Below are positions 43,029 to 51,573 of a stretch of 64,000 nucleotides of DNA, one piece after another. Within the stretch, counting starts at the first letter, position 1. Every line of letters starts with the position of its first letter. The stretch lies in contig NZ_CP023690.1 in assembly GCF_008704795.1 (NCBI RefSeq), positions 8,442,501 to 8,506,500 on the forward strand, given 5' to 3'. This DNA is from Streptomyces spectabilis (lineage in GTDB: Bacteria > Actinomycetota > Actinomycetes > Streptomycetales > Streptomycetaceae). The notes below the pieces were generated by a model, which saw nothing but the letters and a program-made list of their open reading frames with translations, was not told where the DNA came from and did not search any database. The position numbers and the translations under genes are program-made.

Positions 43029-44123
43029 GTGAGTGGCGACAAGGAAATATCGGACCAGGAGTGGGAGCGCTTCCTGCGGGACGCGGGGGCCGACACGCAA
43101 GGCGCGCCCAAGGAGCCGTCGGCGCGGGCCAGGATGGTGGGGCGGCGCCTGCGGGAGGAGCCGGGCGGGCCGGAGGGGTGGCGGACGCACCGGCCGCCCC
43201 CGCGACGACGGGGCGTCAAGGCCTGGTACGTGGTCGGGATGGCGGCGGCGGCCGCCCTGCTGGTGGTGGCGCTGGCCTCCGACCAGGTGGCCGGGTGGTT
43301 CGGGAGCGGAGGCGGCGAAAAGCCCCCGCTCGCCGCGGAGTCGGAACGACCGACCGGGGCGCCGAGGCTGGAGGCGGCCCAACTGCCCACGGTGGAGCAC
43401 CCGTTCAGGGGTTCACCCGCGGCGCGCTGGGGCGACGGGACGGCGGGGATCCACCTGCCGCCCGCGCGGGCGACCGGGTGGATGAGCAAGTCCCAGGTCG
43501 CCCGGGCGCTCACGCGCAGCCGGGACTTCCTCGCCGCGTCCAGCCTGGACGAGGACGTGCTGCGGGGGCAGCGGCCCACCAAGGCGATCGCGCTGATCAA
43601 CCCGCGCCAGCAGGACGTGCAGGACTATCTGGCCGCCGCGTTCCGCACTCCCAGCCGCAAGAACGACCCCCTGCTGCTCTTCAGCCGCTTCCCGAAGGAC
43701 GAGGTGCGGCCTGTCGGCGACGTGGTCAAGACGCGGGGGCGGATCACGTTCCGGGAGGGGAAGCGCGGCGCGGTCGAGGTCGTCAGCGACGTCACGTACG
43801 TGTATCCGGTCGTACGCGCCGCGGGCGGCAGCGACGAAGTCGCTCGCACCATCGTGCGCCGGGAGGTGGTGATGAGCTGGGACGATCCGGCGAGAGTGAT
43901 CACCAGGCCCGGCACGCTCTCCCTGGTGTCGTACAAGGCGGACTTCACCAACGGGGGCTGCGACAACGACACCGGCTACTTCACCCCCACCTTCGGCTCC
44001 CAGCGCGCCGGCACCGGCTCCGGGGACGGCCCCGAGGTCGACCCGTACGACCGGAGCACGTCCATGGACGAACGGATGCGGGAGGCGGCCGGGGTCGGGT
44101 GCGGGACGGCCACACGGTCGTGA
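43029..44123 (+). CDS. Membrane-anchored hypothetical protein
   Basis: A 364-residue protein with one transmembrane helix near residues 64-84 (VKAWYVVGMAAAAALLVVAL). The N-terminal cytoplasmic part begins SDQEWERFLRDAG. The large C-terminal part would be outside the cell and includes HLPPARATGWMSKSQVARAL, LLLFSRFPKDEVRPVGD and a C-terminal Cys pair (GGCDNDTGYF, GVGCGTATRS). I know such proteins from Streptomyces only as hypothetical. The GTG start gives the acidic N terminus. It is convergent with a WYL-type regulator. Confidence 0.75.
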   Translation: MSGDKEISDQEWERFLRDAGADTQGAPKEPSARARMVGRRLREEPGGPEGWRTHRPPPRRRGVKAWYVVGMAAAAALLVVALASDQVAGWFGSGGGEKPPLAAESERPTGAPRLEAAQLPTVEHPFRGSPAARWGDGTAGIHLPPARATGWMSKSQVARALTRSRDFLAASSLDEDVLRGQRPTKAIALINPRQQDVQDYLAAAFRTPSRKNDPLLLFSRFPKDEVRPVGDVVKTRGRITFREGKRGAVEVVSDVTYVYPVVRAAGGSDEVARTIVRREVVMSWDDPARVITRPGTLSLVSYKADFTNGGCDNDTGYFTPTFGSQRAGTGSGDGPEVDPYDRSTSMDERMREAAGVGCGTATRS

Positions 44124-44136
44124 CGAGCCGGGCCCG

Positions 44137-45117
44137 TCACGCCGAGGGCGGAGCTCCGTAGCGGGCGGCGACCGTGGTGGCGCGCCGGTGCAGGGCGGCG
44201 CGCAGCGACCGCGGGGCCAGGGCTTCTGCCTCCGTGCCGAGCTGCCACAGCGCCCATTCGGCGTGCCGGGCGTCCTGGAAGGTCACTTCGAGGCGCAGCC
44301 AGCCGTCCGCTTCCGGTTCTTCCGCGCGGACGGCGAGGGCGGTGTCCAGGAGCTCCTCCCGGCGCGCCGGGTCCACCCGTACCCGCACGGCCATGTGGTC
44401 GCCGTCGGAGAGGAACCGCGCGGAGCGCTCCCGCCAGATCCGGTCCAGGTCGACCCGGTGGGGGCGCTCCGCCGCTTCGGGGAGCGCCTCGGCGGCCAGG
44501 ACGCGGGACAGCCGGTAGGTGCGGTCCTCGCCCGCTCGTGCGGCCAGCAGATAGCCCCGGTCGCGCACGGTCACCAGGCCGATGGGGTCCACCGTGCGCC
44601 ACCGCGGGGCCTGGTCCGAGGCCGCGTAGTGGATGCGCAGCTTGTGTCCGGTGAGGACCGCGCGCCTGACCTCGACCATGGTGGCGCCGGGTATGTCGTC
44701 GACGACCCGACGGCGCGCGAGCAGGTCGGTCTCCGGGTCGACGAGGAAGCGCCGGGCCGCGTCGCTCGCGGTGGCCCGGTGGTCCTCGGGCAGTGCGTCG
44801 ACCACCTTCCGCATGGCCGAGGCGAGCGCCGAGCCGAGGCCGAACACCTGCTCGCCGAGGGCCGATCCGGCGGTCAGGACGGCGAGGGCCTCGTCGTGGT
44901 TGAGGCCGGTGAGCTCGGTCTGGAAACCGGGCAGCAGCGCGAAACCGCCGTGTCGGCCGCGTTCGGCGTAGACCGGGACACCCGCCGCCGACAGCGCCTC
45001 GATGTCGCGCAGCACGGTACGCGTGGACACCTCCAGCTCGCGGGCGAGCGCGTCCGCCGTCATCCGGCCGTGCCGGCGCAGCAGCAGGACCAGGGAGACC
45101 AGCCGATCGGCACGCAT
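44137..45117 (-). CDS. WYL-domain transcriptional regulator (YafY-like)
   Basis: A 326-residue regulator. The N-terminal winged helix-turn-helix (RLVSLVLLLRRHGRMTADAL, ARELEVSTRTVLRDIEAL) is followed by the WYL domain (HYAASDQAPRWRTVDPIGLV, RGYLLAARAGEDRTYRLSRV) and a C-terminal extension. It probably senses a nucleic acid or small molecule and acts as activator or repressor. It is divergent from a RidA-like gene, which is a likely target. Confidence 0.9.
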   Translation of the reverse strand: MRADRLVSLVLLLRRHGRMTADALARELEVSTRTVLRDIEALSAAGVPVYAERGRHGGFALLPGFQTELTGLNHDEALAVLTAGSALGEQVFGLGSALASAMRKVVDALPEDHRATASDAARRFLVDPETDLLARRRVVDDIPGATMVEVRRAVLTGHKLRIHYAASDQAPRWRTVDPIGLVTVRDRGYLLAARAGEDRTYRLSRVLAAEALPEAAERPHRVDLDRIWRERSARFLSDGDHMAVRVRVDPARREELLDTALAVRAEEPEADGWLRLEVTFQDARHAEWALWQLGTEAEALAPRSLRAALHRRATTVAARYGAPPSA

Positions 45118-45255
45118 GCGAGAACGCTAACCGAATACATGACTGAGGGTGTCGTGATTGGTTGGCAGGCTCGTCGGCACGACGTCGGAGGCGGCTGCCG
45201 ACCCGAACCGCGCTGGGCCGGACTCCGATGTTCCGACGCATGGACTGGAGCTGAT

Positions 45256-45657
45256 GTGGCAGTGGAAAGAACGGCGGTCAACCCGGTGACGTGGTCGCAG
45301 GAGCTGGGATTCAACCAGGGCGAGCTGGTCTCCGGGCACCCCCGGACCCTGTACGTATCGGGGCAGACCGCGACGAGCGCCGACGGCGAACCCCGGCACG
45401 ACGGGGACATCGCGGCGCAGTTGGCCTTGAGCATCGACAATCTGGAGGCCGTGCTCGGCGAGGCCGGCATGTCCCTCGCGCACCTCGTCCGGCTCAACGT
45501 CTACACGACCGACGTCGATCGGCTCATGCCGCACTACGGCGTGCTCGCGGCGCGGTTGGGTGCCGCCGGGGTCGCGCCGGCCTCCACGATGCTGGAGGTG
45601 ACGCGCCTCGCGGTCCCCGGCCAGCTGGTCGAGCTGGAGGGAACCGCCGTGGCGTGA
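45256..45657 (+). CDS. RidA-family protein, non-canonical
   Basis: A 133-residue protein of the RidA/YjgF/UK114 family: LYVSGQTATSADGEP, IAAQLALSIDNLEAVL, HLVRLNVYTTDVDRL and the C-terminal VELEGTAVA. True RidA enzymes deaminate reactive enamines with an Arg in the motif P-A-R-S. Here that place reads P-A-S-T, so the key Arg is missing and this is probably a paralogue with another function. GTG 45256 has CTGGAG five bases upstream. It is divergent from the WYL regulator. Confidence 0.85.
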   Translation: MAVERTAVNPVTWSQELGFNQGELVSGHPRTLYVSGQTATSADGEPRHDGDIAAQLALSIDNLEAVLGEAGMSLAHLVRLNVYTTDVDRLMPHYGVLAARLGAAGVAPASTMLEVTRLAVPGQLVELEGTAVA

Positions 45658-46162
45658 CGCGGCCCCGTCGCTCAGTTCGCGCCGCTTGGTCTCGCCGGGA
45701 GGGGGCACCACGAGAGCCGTGACCCGGACGCCGGACGTTGACCGGGTAGGTGATGCCGAAGGACACCGACTCGCCGTCCTTGAGGGTCATCGGGGTGGCC
45801 CGCTCACCGCTGCGCTGGGCGGACAGGTCCCCCTCACTGGTCTTCAGATCAGCGCCCGCGTATCCGGACAGGGCGCAGTCCCGGCCGCCGCCGTTCTTGA
45901 AGGTCACCGCGACGGTGCCCTCGGTGTCGCCGTCGATGGTGCTGTCCGACGCGGTGATGTCGAGGTCGTCGGTGCGGCACTTGCCGACCTTCGCGTTCGC
46001 GTCGGAGCCGCCCGAGCCGGAACCTCCCGTGGACGACGACGCGTGGGACGAGGACGACGACGAGTCGCTCCGGCCCGAGTCGTCGTCGCCGTCGCAGGCC
46101 GTGAGCGAGAGACCGGCGGCTACGGCCAGGGCGGCGAAGGTGAGCTTGTGAACGCGCGTCAT
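45524..46162 (-). pseudogene. DUF4232-like lipoprotein, probably frameshifted
   Basis: The start at 46162 (ribosome site GAGGA) gives a lipoprotein signal (lipobox SLTAC) and a Ser-rich linker. A DUF4232-like domain follows: VGKCRTDDLDITASD, GTVAVTFKNGGGRDCALSGY and LKDGESVSFGITYPVN. After that point, near 45735, the frame goes wrong. The expected DUF4232 ending (VRVTALVVPPPGETKRRE) is found in another frame, while the open frame continues antisense into the RidA gene to 45524. A one- or two-base indel is the simplest cause. An intact paralogue is at 26663-27337. A working but altered C terminus remains possible. Confidence 0.65.
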
Positions 46163-46385
46163 TGTTTCCTCGGGATCGGTGGCGGTGGCGGTGGCGGTGT
46201 CGGCCGCTCGGTACGAGTCGTTGCGATTCGGTACGAGCGAGCGTTGCTGACCACCAGGACCGGTCACACCCAGTGAACCGTTCCGCTCAACTTCCGCCCA
46301 AGACAGTCCTGTTACCTGCACGCGCGGCTCCTGCGGCGAGAGCGGGAAGTGACCGGATGTCGGACCCCTCCGTTAGCCTCCCCGC

Positions 46386-46955
46386 ATGTCTCTCACCGTG
46401 GAACAGCTGACCGGATACGTGGAGCGGGGCCTCGACGCCGACCTGGCGCGCTGGTTTCCCGACGGGCCGCGCGTGGAGGTCCCGGCGTCGACCCGCCCCG
46501 TCGCACCGTTCCTCGCGAGGCTTCCGCACGACGCCGCGACCGCCCTCGCCGCCTTCGACCGCCGGGTCCGCGCGGGAACCCTGCCGGGCGTGCTCGACAT
46601 AGCCGACTGGTCGTACGCCTTCGACTTCGCGGCCAACGACTGCCGGATCCTCGGCTCCGACCACGAGACGGAGCTGTCCGACGACGACGTGTGGTCCATC
46701 GGCGCCGACGGCGGAGGCAACTACTACGTCGTCCTCACCGACGGCCGCGTCGCGGTGTGGTTCCACGAGGAGGAGGCCGTCGAGGCCGACACGCAGCACG
46801 ACAGCCTCGACGTCTTCCTGTGGTCGCTCGTCCGGTACCACGCGGTGCGCGCCGGTGTCCTCGACCTGGCCGAGGTCGAGGGCGACTTCCGCGCCCTCGG
46901 GCAGCCCGGCGCCCTCGCGCCGGGGCTCGGGCTCCTCGCCCTGATGTCCCGATGA
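46386..46955 (+). CDS. SMI1/KNR4 (SUKH)-like hypothetical protein
   Basis: A 189-residue cytoplasmic protein. The block DDVWSIGADGGGNYYVVLTD with GRVAVWFHEEEAVE resembles the SUKH core (WxIGxxGGGNxxxLxxxGxV..W.HE). In other bacteria SUKH proteins are often immunity proteins for polymorphic toxins, but isolated members are common in Streptomyces. No toxin gene is next to it. Its stop overlaps the start of the VOC gene, so the two are coupled. Confidence 0.6.
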   Translation: MSLTVEQLTGYVERGLDADLARWFPDGPRVEVPASTRPVAPFLARLPHDAATALAAFDRRVRAGTLPGVLDIADWSYAFDFAANDCRILGSDHETELSDDDVWSIGADGGGNYYVVLTDGRVAVWFHEEEAVEADTQHDSLDVFLWSLVRYHAVRAGVLDLAEVEGDFRALGQPGALAPGLGLLALMSR

Positions 46956-47362
46956 CCGCACCGGCCACGGGGACGCTCCACCACGTCGAGGTCTGGGTGC
47001 CGGACCTCGACCGCGCCGTCGCCTCCTTCGGCTGGCTCCTCGAAGCCCTCGGCCACGTACGGTTCCAGAGCTGGACCACGGGCCGCAGCTGGCGGCTCGG
47101 GGCGACGTACCTGGTCGTCGAGGCGTCCCCGGCCCGTACCGCGGACCGGCACGACCGGTGCCGGCCCGGCCTGAACCACCTGGCGTTCCACGTCGAGGAC
47201 CACCGCGCCGTGGAGGCCCTGGTCGCCGAGGCGCCGCGGCACGGCTGGAGCCTGATGTTCCCCGACCGCCACCCCCACGCCGGTGGCGAACGGACCTACG
47301 CCGCCTACCTGGAGAACACCGACGGCTTCGAGGTCGAACTCGTCGCCGGGACCCATCCATGA
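46952..47362 (+). CDS. VOC-superfamily protein
   Basis: A 136-residue glyoxalase/bleomycin-resistance-fold protein: LHHVEVWVPDLDRAVASFGW at the N terminus, GLNHLAFHVEDHRAVEALV in the middle and YLENTDGFEVELVAG at the end. These supply the metal-ligand His and Glu positions of the family. ATG 46952 overlaps the SUKH-like stop (ATGA). The activity is unknown. Confidence 0.85.
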   Translation: MTAPATGTLHHVEVWVPDLDRAVASFGWLLEALGHVRFQSWTTGRSWRLGATYLVVEASPARTADRHDRCRPGLNHLAFHVEDHRAVEALVAEAPRHGWSLMFPDRHPHAGGERTYAAYLENTDGFEVELVAGTHP

Positions 47363-47504
47363 GGAGCAGCGCCTACGGCGGCACGGCTCTTGACGGGGCA
47401 TCGGTCCGGTCGCGCGAATCCGCGTGCATGGAACCGCGGGTGGCGGGCAGACGCACGACACATCCCCCTCGGGGGAGGGGAGAGCCAGTGACGTCGAGAG
47501 AAGG

Positions 47505-48392
47505 GTGGAAGGTGTGGCTGCCGCGACAGGCGCAGTGTCCGAGGTCCAGGTGCCCGCAACGCACGTCGGCACGGACGGTGAACTGCCACTGATCGAAGCG
47601 CCGCTGTCCGTCGAGCCGCGCGACGCCCGGGTGTTGTCCAAGCAGTTCTTCGCACGCCTCGCCGTGCTGGAGGAGGGCACCCACGACCACCAGTACGTCC
47701 GCAACACGCTGATCGAGCTGAACCTCTCCCTCGTGCGTTACGCCGCCACCCGCTACCGCAACCGCGGCGACGAGCGGGAGGACATCGTGCAGGTCGGCAC
47801 GATCGGCCTGATCAAGGCCATCGACCGCTTCGACCTCACGCGCGAAGTGGAGTTCACCACGTTCGCCGTCCCCTACATCGTCGGCGAGATCAAGCGCTTC
47901 TTCCGTGACACCAGCTGGGCCGTGCACGTGCCGCGCCGCCTCCAGGAAGCCCGTATCGAACTGGTGAAGGCGACCGAGGAGCTGTCCAGCCGCCTCGACC
48001 GCGACCCCACCACCGCCGAGCTGGCCGAGCTGATGTCCCTGCCCGAGGACGAGGTCGTCGAGGCCCGCAAGGCCGCCAACGCCTATACGTCCTCGTCCCT
48101 GGACACCACGCTGCTCACCGGCGCCGCGGGGGACGAGAGCGAGGCCGTCCTCGCCGACTTCATCGGCGCGGAGGACGCCGGGTACGAACTGGTGGAGGAC
48201 CTCAACAGCCTGGCCCCGCTGATCGGCGAACTGTCCGAGCGGGACCGGGAGATCGTCCACATGCGGTTCGTGGAGGAGCTGACGCAGGCGGAGATCGGCG
48301 AGCGGATCGGGGTGTCCCAGATGCAGGTGTCCCGCCTGCTGAACCGCATCCTCGGCCGGCTGCGCGCGGGCCTGCTGCCCGAAGGCGCCTGA
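47505..48392 (+). CDS. SigB/SigF-type alternative sigma factor
   Basis: A 295-residue sigma factor. Region 2 shows LIELNLSLVRYAATRYRNRG, EDIVQVGTIGLIKAIDRFDL and FTTFAVPYIVGEIKRFFRD. Region 3 has VPRRLQEARIELVKATEEL, and region 4 LSERDREIVHMRFVEELTQAE with ERIGVSQMQVSRLLNRIL. This is the group of B. subtilis SigB and SigF and the many Streptomyces stress and sporulation sigma factors. The start is uncertain; GTG 47505 is used, with an in-frame GTG at 47424 and another at 47514. A strong terminator follows. The stressosome operon 0.4 kb downstream is the obvious upstream regulator of its activity. Confidence 0.92.
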   Translation: MEGVAAATGAVSEVQVPATHVGTDGELPLIEAPLSVEPRDARVLSKQFFARLAVLEEGTHDHQYVRNTLIELNLSLVRYAATRYRNRGDEREDIVQVGTIGLIKAIDRFDLTREVEFTTFAVPYIVGEIKRFFRDTSWAVHVPRRLQEARIELVKATEELSSRLDRDPTTAELAELMSLPEDEVVEARKAANAYTSSSLDTTLLTGAAGDESEAVLADFIGAEDAGYELVEDLNSLAPLIGELSERDREIVHMRFVEELTQAEIGERIGVSQMQVSRLLNRILGRLRAGLLPEGA

Positions 48393-48473
48393 GCGGCCAC
48401 CGGCCACCGGCCACCGGAGAGACGGACAACTGCAAGCGGTACGCGGCGTCCACACGCCGTACGACACACGAAC

Positions 48474-48501
48474 GTGGCGGGGCCGATGTCGGCCCCGCCA
48501 C
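48474..48501 (+). terminator. Hairpin terminator after the sigma factor gene
   Basis: An 11-bp perfect inverted repeat (GTGGCGGGGCC and its reverse complement) with loop GATGTC, followed by a pyrimidine-rich tract CTTCTTCTG. Confidence 0.85.
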
Positions 48502-48569
48502 CTTCTTCTGGCACCTGCGCCCCCCGTCCGCACCCGCTCAAGCGTTCCGGGGTCACCCGCAAGTGCCAT

Positions 48570-48593
48570 GGTTCGTACGGGACGGAGGGGTAC
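48570..48593 (+). promoter_or_regulatory. Possible SigB-type promoter for the stressosome operon
   Basis: GGTTCG at 48570-48575 and GGGTAC at 48588-48593 resemble the GTTT...GGGTAT type promoter used by SigB-class factors, with a slightly short spacer. It lies about 200 bp before the RsbR-like gene in the otherwise gene-free stretch 48393-48789, which also holds an imperfect palindrome TTTGCC-GGGC-GGCAAA (48675-48690). Confidence 0.35.
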
Positions 48594-48789
48594 ACGGAGT
48601 CAGACGAGCACGACGGCCCCCGCCGCGCGGCCGCGCGGAACCCGCCGCCGGCGGCAGGACGGGGGTCGATAACATTTGCCGGGCGGCAAACGAAACCCGG
48701 CCGGGCGAGGCGAACCCGGCCTCAACTCCCGGTCGAAAGCAAGAGGATGACGCCCCACCGGGCGCATCCGGAAGGTGAGGGGTTGGGCT

Positions 48790-49662
48790 GTGACTGGCAG
48801 CGACACCGCCGTACGTGAACGCGTCACCGAGGTCCTGCGCGCGAACGCCGACGACATCGCGGACCGCTGGGTACGGCTCCAGCGGGAACAGGCCGTGCTC
48901 GGCAGCGACCTCACCGAGGGAGAACTGCACGAGGAGGCCGACGCGTTGATGCGCGCCCTCGCCGGGGCCCTCGACGGGCCGGGACACGCGCACGGCCTCG
49001 TCCACACCCACGAGGACCTCAACAGGAGCGTCACCGACCTCTCCCTGCGCCGGGCCCGCAGCGGCGCCTCCCCGACCGTGGCCTCGCTCGCCGTCCAGGC
49101 CCTGAAGCAGGCGCTCCTCGAAGCCGTGCGCCGCGTCACGCGGGAGAGCGACGAGATCCTCGCGGCGGCGCTGCTCATCAACCAGCTCTTGGACAGCGCC
49201 GGAGCCCTGTCGTTCGAGGTCTACGTCGAAGGCCGCGAGGAGATCATCCGCCGGCAGAGCCGCCAGCTCCTGGAGATGTCCACCCCCGTCGTACGCCTGT
49301 GGCGCCAGGTCCTCGCCGTACCGCTGATCGGCACCCTGGACACCGCGCGCACCCAGATCGTCATGGAGAACCTCCTCCAGGCCATCCAAGACGACCAGGC
49401 CCTCGTCGCCATCATCGACATCACCGGTGTGCCCACCGTCGACACCGCCGTCGCCCAGCACCTCATGCAGACCGTCAAGGCGGTACGGCTCATGGGCGCC
49501 GACTGCGTCATCAGCGGGATCCGGCCGCCGATCGCCCAGACCATCGCCCAGCTCGGCATCGACCTGTCGACCATCCTGACCCGCGCCACGCTCGCGGACG
49601 CGCTCGCCGCCGCCATCAAGCTCGCGGACACCCCCGGCCCCGACGGGACGGACGGCCGGTGA
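48790..49662 (+). CDS. RsbR-like stressosome protein
   Basis: A 290-residue co-antagonist protein. The N-terminal half is a helical RsbR-type sensor region. The C-terminal half is a STAS domain beginning LEMSTPVVRLWRQVLAVPLI. Both Thr that RsbT phosphorylates in Bacillus RsbR have counterparts: Thr165 in EMSTPVV and Thr219 in VPTVDTAVAQHL. The start is GTG 48790 (GTG 48775 is an alternative). It overlaps the RsbS-like gene. With RsbS it should build the stressosome scaffold, which releases RsbT on stress. Confidence 0.9.
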   Translation: MTGSDTAVRERVTEVLRANADDIADRWVRLQREQAVLGSDLTEGELHEEADALMRALAGALDGPGHAHGLVHTHEDLNRSVTDLSLRRARSGASPTVASLAVQALKQALLEAVRRVTRESDEILAAALLINQLLDSAGALSFEVYVEGREEIIRRQSRQLLEMSTPVVRLWRQVLAVPLIGTLDTARTQIVMENLLQAIQDDQALVAIIDITGVPTVDTAVAQHLMQTVKAVRLMGADCVISGIRPPIAQTIAQLGIDLSTILTRATLADALAAAIKLADTPGPDGTDGR

Positions 49663-50057
49663 ACGGGCACCCCACCGCGGGAGTGCCCATCCTGCGCCTC
49701 GGCGACGTCCTTGTCAGCGGGCTCCTCAACGAGCTCGACGACAAGTCGGCGCTCGCCTTCACCGAGGAACTCACCGAGACGATCGTGGCCAGCGGCGCGC
49801 GCGGCGTCCTCATCGACATCTCCCGCCTCGAACTCGTCGACTCCTTCGTCGCCCGCATGCTGATGGACCTCAGCACCACGGCCCGGCTGCTCGGCGCCCG
49901 CGTCATCGTGGCCGGGATGCGCCCGCCGGTCGCCATCACCCTCGTCGAGCTCGGCATCGAGCTGGCCGGGGTCGAGACCGCGCTCAGCGCCGAACAGGGC
50001 CTGACCGCCCTTGGCTGGCACAAGGGCGTGCCGCCGCGGGAGAGGGCGGAGCCATGA
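49659..50057 (+). CDS. RsbS-like stressosome protein
   Basis: A 132-residue single STAS-domain protein: VPILRLGDVLVSGLLNELDD, LIDISRLELVDSFVARML and GMRPPVAITLVELG. The phosphorylatable Ser is Ser62 in LVDSF (Ser59 in Bacillus RsbS). It overlaps the RsbR-like gene before (GTGA) and the RsbT-like gene after (ATGA), giving balanced synthesis of the complex. It is the core scaffold and the inhibitor that holds RsbT. Confidence 0.93.
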   Translation: MNGHPTAGVPILRLGDVLVSGLLNELDDKSALAFTEELTETIVASGARGVLIDISRLELVDSFVARMLMDLSTTARLLGARVIVAGMRPPVAITLVELGIELAGVETALSAEQGLTALGWHKGVPPRERAEP

Positions 50058-50530
50058 CGCGAACCGAAGGACGGACCGCCGCGGCGCCCCGCACCGCGGG
50101 GGAGCCCGGCCTGACCCGCCCGCAGGAGTCCACCACCCACACCGTGTACAGCGAGGAGGACCTGCTGCACGTCCGGCACGCGGTGCGGGCCGCCACCGTG
50201 CTCGCGGGCTTCGGCATCGTCGACCAGACGCGGGTGGTCACCGCCGCCAGCGAACTGGCCCGCAACGCCTACGTCCACGGCGGTGGCGGCGTCCTCACCG
50301 TCGAGATCGTGCGCAGGCTCGGCACCACGGGCCTCCGGCTCACCGTCAAGGACGAGGGCCCCGGCATCGCCGACGTGGAGGCCGCCCTCACCGACGGCTT
50401 CACCACGGGCGCGGGCCTCGGCCACGGCCTCGGCGGCGCCCGCCGGCTCATGGACGACTTCGCGCTGCGCACCGAGGCCGGGCGGGGCACGGTCGTCACG
50501 GCCGTCCGGTGGCACAAGAGGCGCGCGTGA
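50054..50530 (+). CDS. RsbT-like serine/threonine kinase
   Basis: A 158-residue GHKL-fold kinase: TAASELARNAYVHG (N box, Asn71), KDEGPGIADV (G1 box, Asp100) and GLGHGLGGARRLMDDF (G2 box). It should phosphorylate the RsbR-like and RsbS-like proteins upstream and then, once free, activate an RsbU-type phosphatase. A 30-residue N-terminal extension precedes the domain. It overlaps neighbouring genes on both sides. Confidence 0.92.
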   Translation: MTRTEGRTAAAPRTAGEPGLTRPQESTTHTVYSEEDLLHVRHAVRAATVLAGFGIVDQTRVVTAASELARNAYVHGGGGVLTVEIVRRLGTTGLRLTVKDEGPGIADVEAALTDGFTTGAGLGHGLGGARRLMDDFALRTEAGRGTVVTAVRWHKRRA

Positions 50531-51573
50531 CCACTGGCCCCAGCGGTCACCCCGGCCCCGCGCGAGCCGTCCTCGCGGAGCCCACCCGGGCCGTCCCCAT
50601 CGACCACTTCAGCGCCGTGCACCTGGCCGCGGCCACGGCCCGCACCCTGGCCCGGCGGTGCGGCCTTCCCGGCGCCCTGCCCGACCGGGCGGCCGTCGTC
50701 GCCTCGGAGCTGGCCAGCAACATCGCCAAGCACGCCACCGGCGGCAGCGTCTACCTCCAGGCCCTCACCCACGGCGAGGGCCTGGAGATCACCGCCGTCG
50801 ACCGGGGCCCCGGCATGCGCGAACCGGAGCGCTGTCTGACCGACGGCTACACCACCACCAACACCCTCGGCGCGGGGCTCGGCGCGATCCGCCGCATCGC
50901 CACCACGCTGACCATCCGCACCCGGGCGGGCACCGGCACGCTCGTCTGCGCCCGCCTCGCACCCCCCGGCCGCACCGCCGACGCCGAACGGCCGCTGGGG
51001 TCCCTGTGCCTGCCCGCCGAGGGGGAGCGGCACTGCGGCGACGCCGCGTCCTTCGCCCTCACCGACCGCGGCCTGACCGCCCTCGCCGTGGACGGGCTCG
51101 GCCACGGAGCGGAGGCGGAGGAGGCCGCGCGGGCCGCCGTGCGCTGCTTCCACCGAGGGCCGGACGCCGACCTGCCCGACCTGCTCACCGCGGCGAACCG
51201 CGCCCTGCGCCACTCCCGCGGCGCCGCCATCGGTCTGCTCCGGCTGCGGGACACCGCCGTCGACTACTGCGGCGTCGGGAACGTACGCGCCGTACTCCTG
51301 TCGCCCGACGACGTCGGGCGACGGCTCAGCGGGCAGCCCGGCGTCGTCGGCTGGAACATGCCCCCGCCGCAGGTGCGCCGCCTCAGCGTGCCCGCGGGCG
51401 CCACGGCCGTGCTCCACACCGACGGCGTCGACCAGCGGTGGTCCCGGGACCCGGAGCCGTTCCTGCTGCGCCTGCCGCCGCCGCTGCTCGCCGCCGCCCT
51501 CGTCCACGGATTCCGCCGCAGCCGCGACGACGCGACCGCCGTCGCCGTCAAGACCCCCCAGAGGCCCCGATGA
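50527..51573 (+). CDS. Fusion of GHKL kinase and PP2C-type (RsbX-like) phosphatase
   Basis: A 348-residue fusion. Residues about 30-145 form a GHKL ATPase domain (AVVASELASNIAKHATGG with the N box, VDRGPGMREP, TTTNTLGAGLGAIRRIA). The rest is a SpoIIE/RsbX-like PP2C phosphatase (LTALAVDGLGHGAEAEE, YCGVGNVRAVLL, VLHTDGVDQRW, SRDDATAVAV). In Bacillus, RsbX is a free phosphatase that resets the stressosome by dephosphorylating RsbR and RsbS. Fusing it to a kinase-like domain may tether or regulate it. GTG 50527 overlaps the RsbT-like stop. Confidence 0.88.
   Translation: MTTGPSGHPGPARAVLAEPTRAVPIDHFSAVHLAAATARTLARRCGLPGALPDRAAVVASELASNIAKHATGGSVYLQALTHGEGLEITAVDRGPGMREPERCLTDGYTTTNTLGAGLGAIRRIATTLTIRTRAGTGTLVCARLAPPGRTADAERPLGSLCLPAEGERHCGDAASFALTDRGLTALAVDGLGHGAEAEEAARAAVRCFHRGPDADLPDLLTAANRALRHSRGAAIGLLRLRDTAVDYCGVGNVRAVLLSPDDVGRRLSGQPGVVGWNMPPPQVRRLSVPAGATAVLHTDGVDQRWSRDPEPFLLRLPPPLLAAALVHGFRRSRDDATAVAVKTPQRPR

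Noticed and set aside
46386..47362. SUKH-like and VOC genes as a toxin immunity locus
   Set aside because: No toxin or secretion gene is nearby; single SUKH-like genes are common in Streptomyces.
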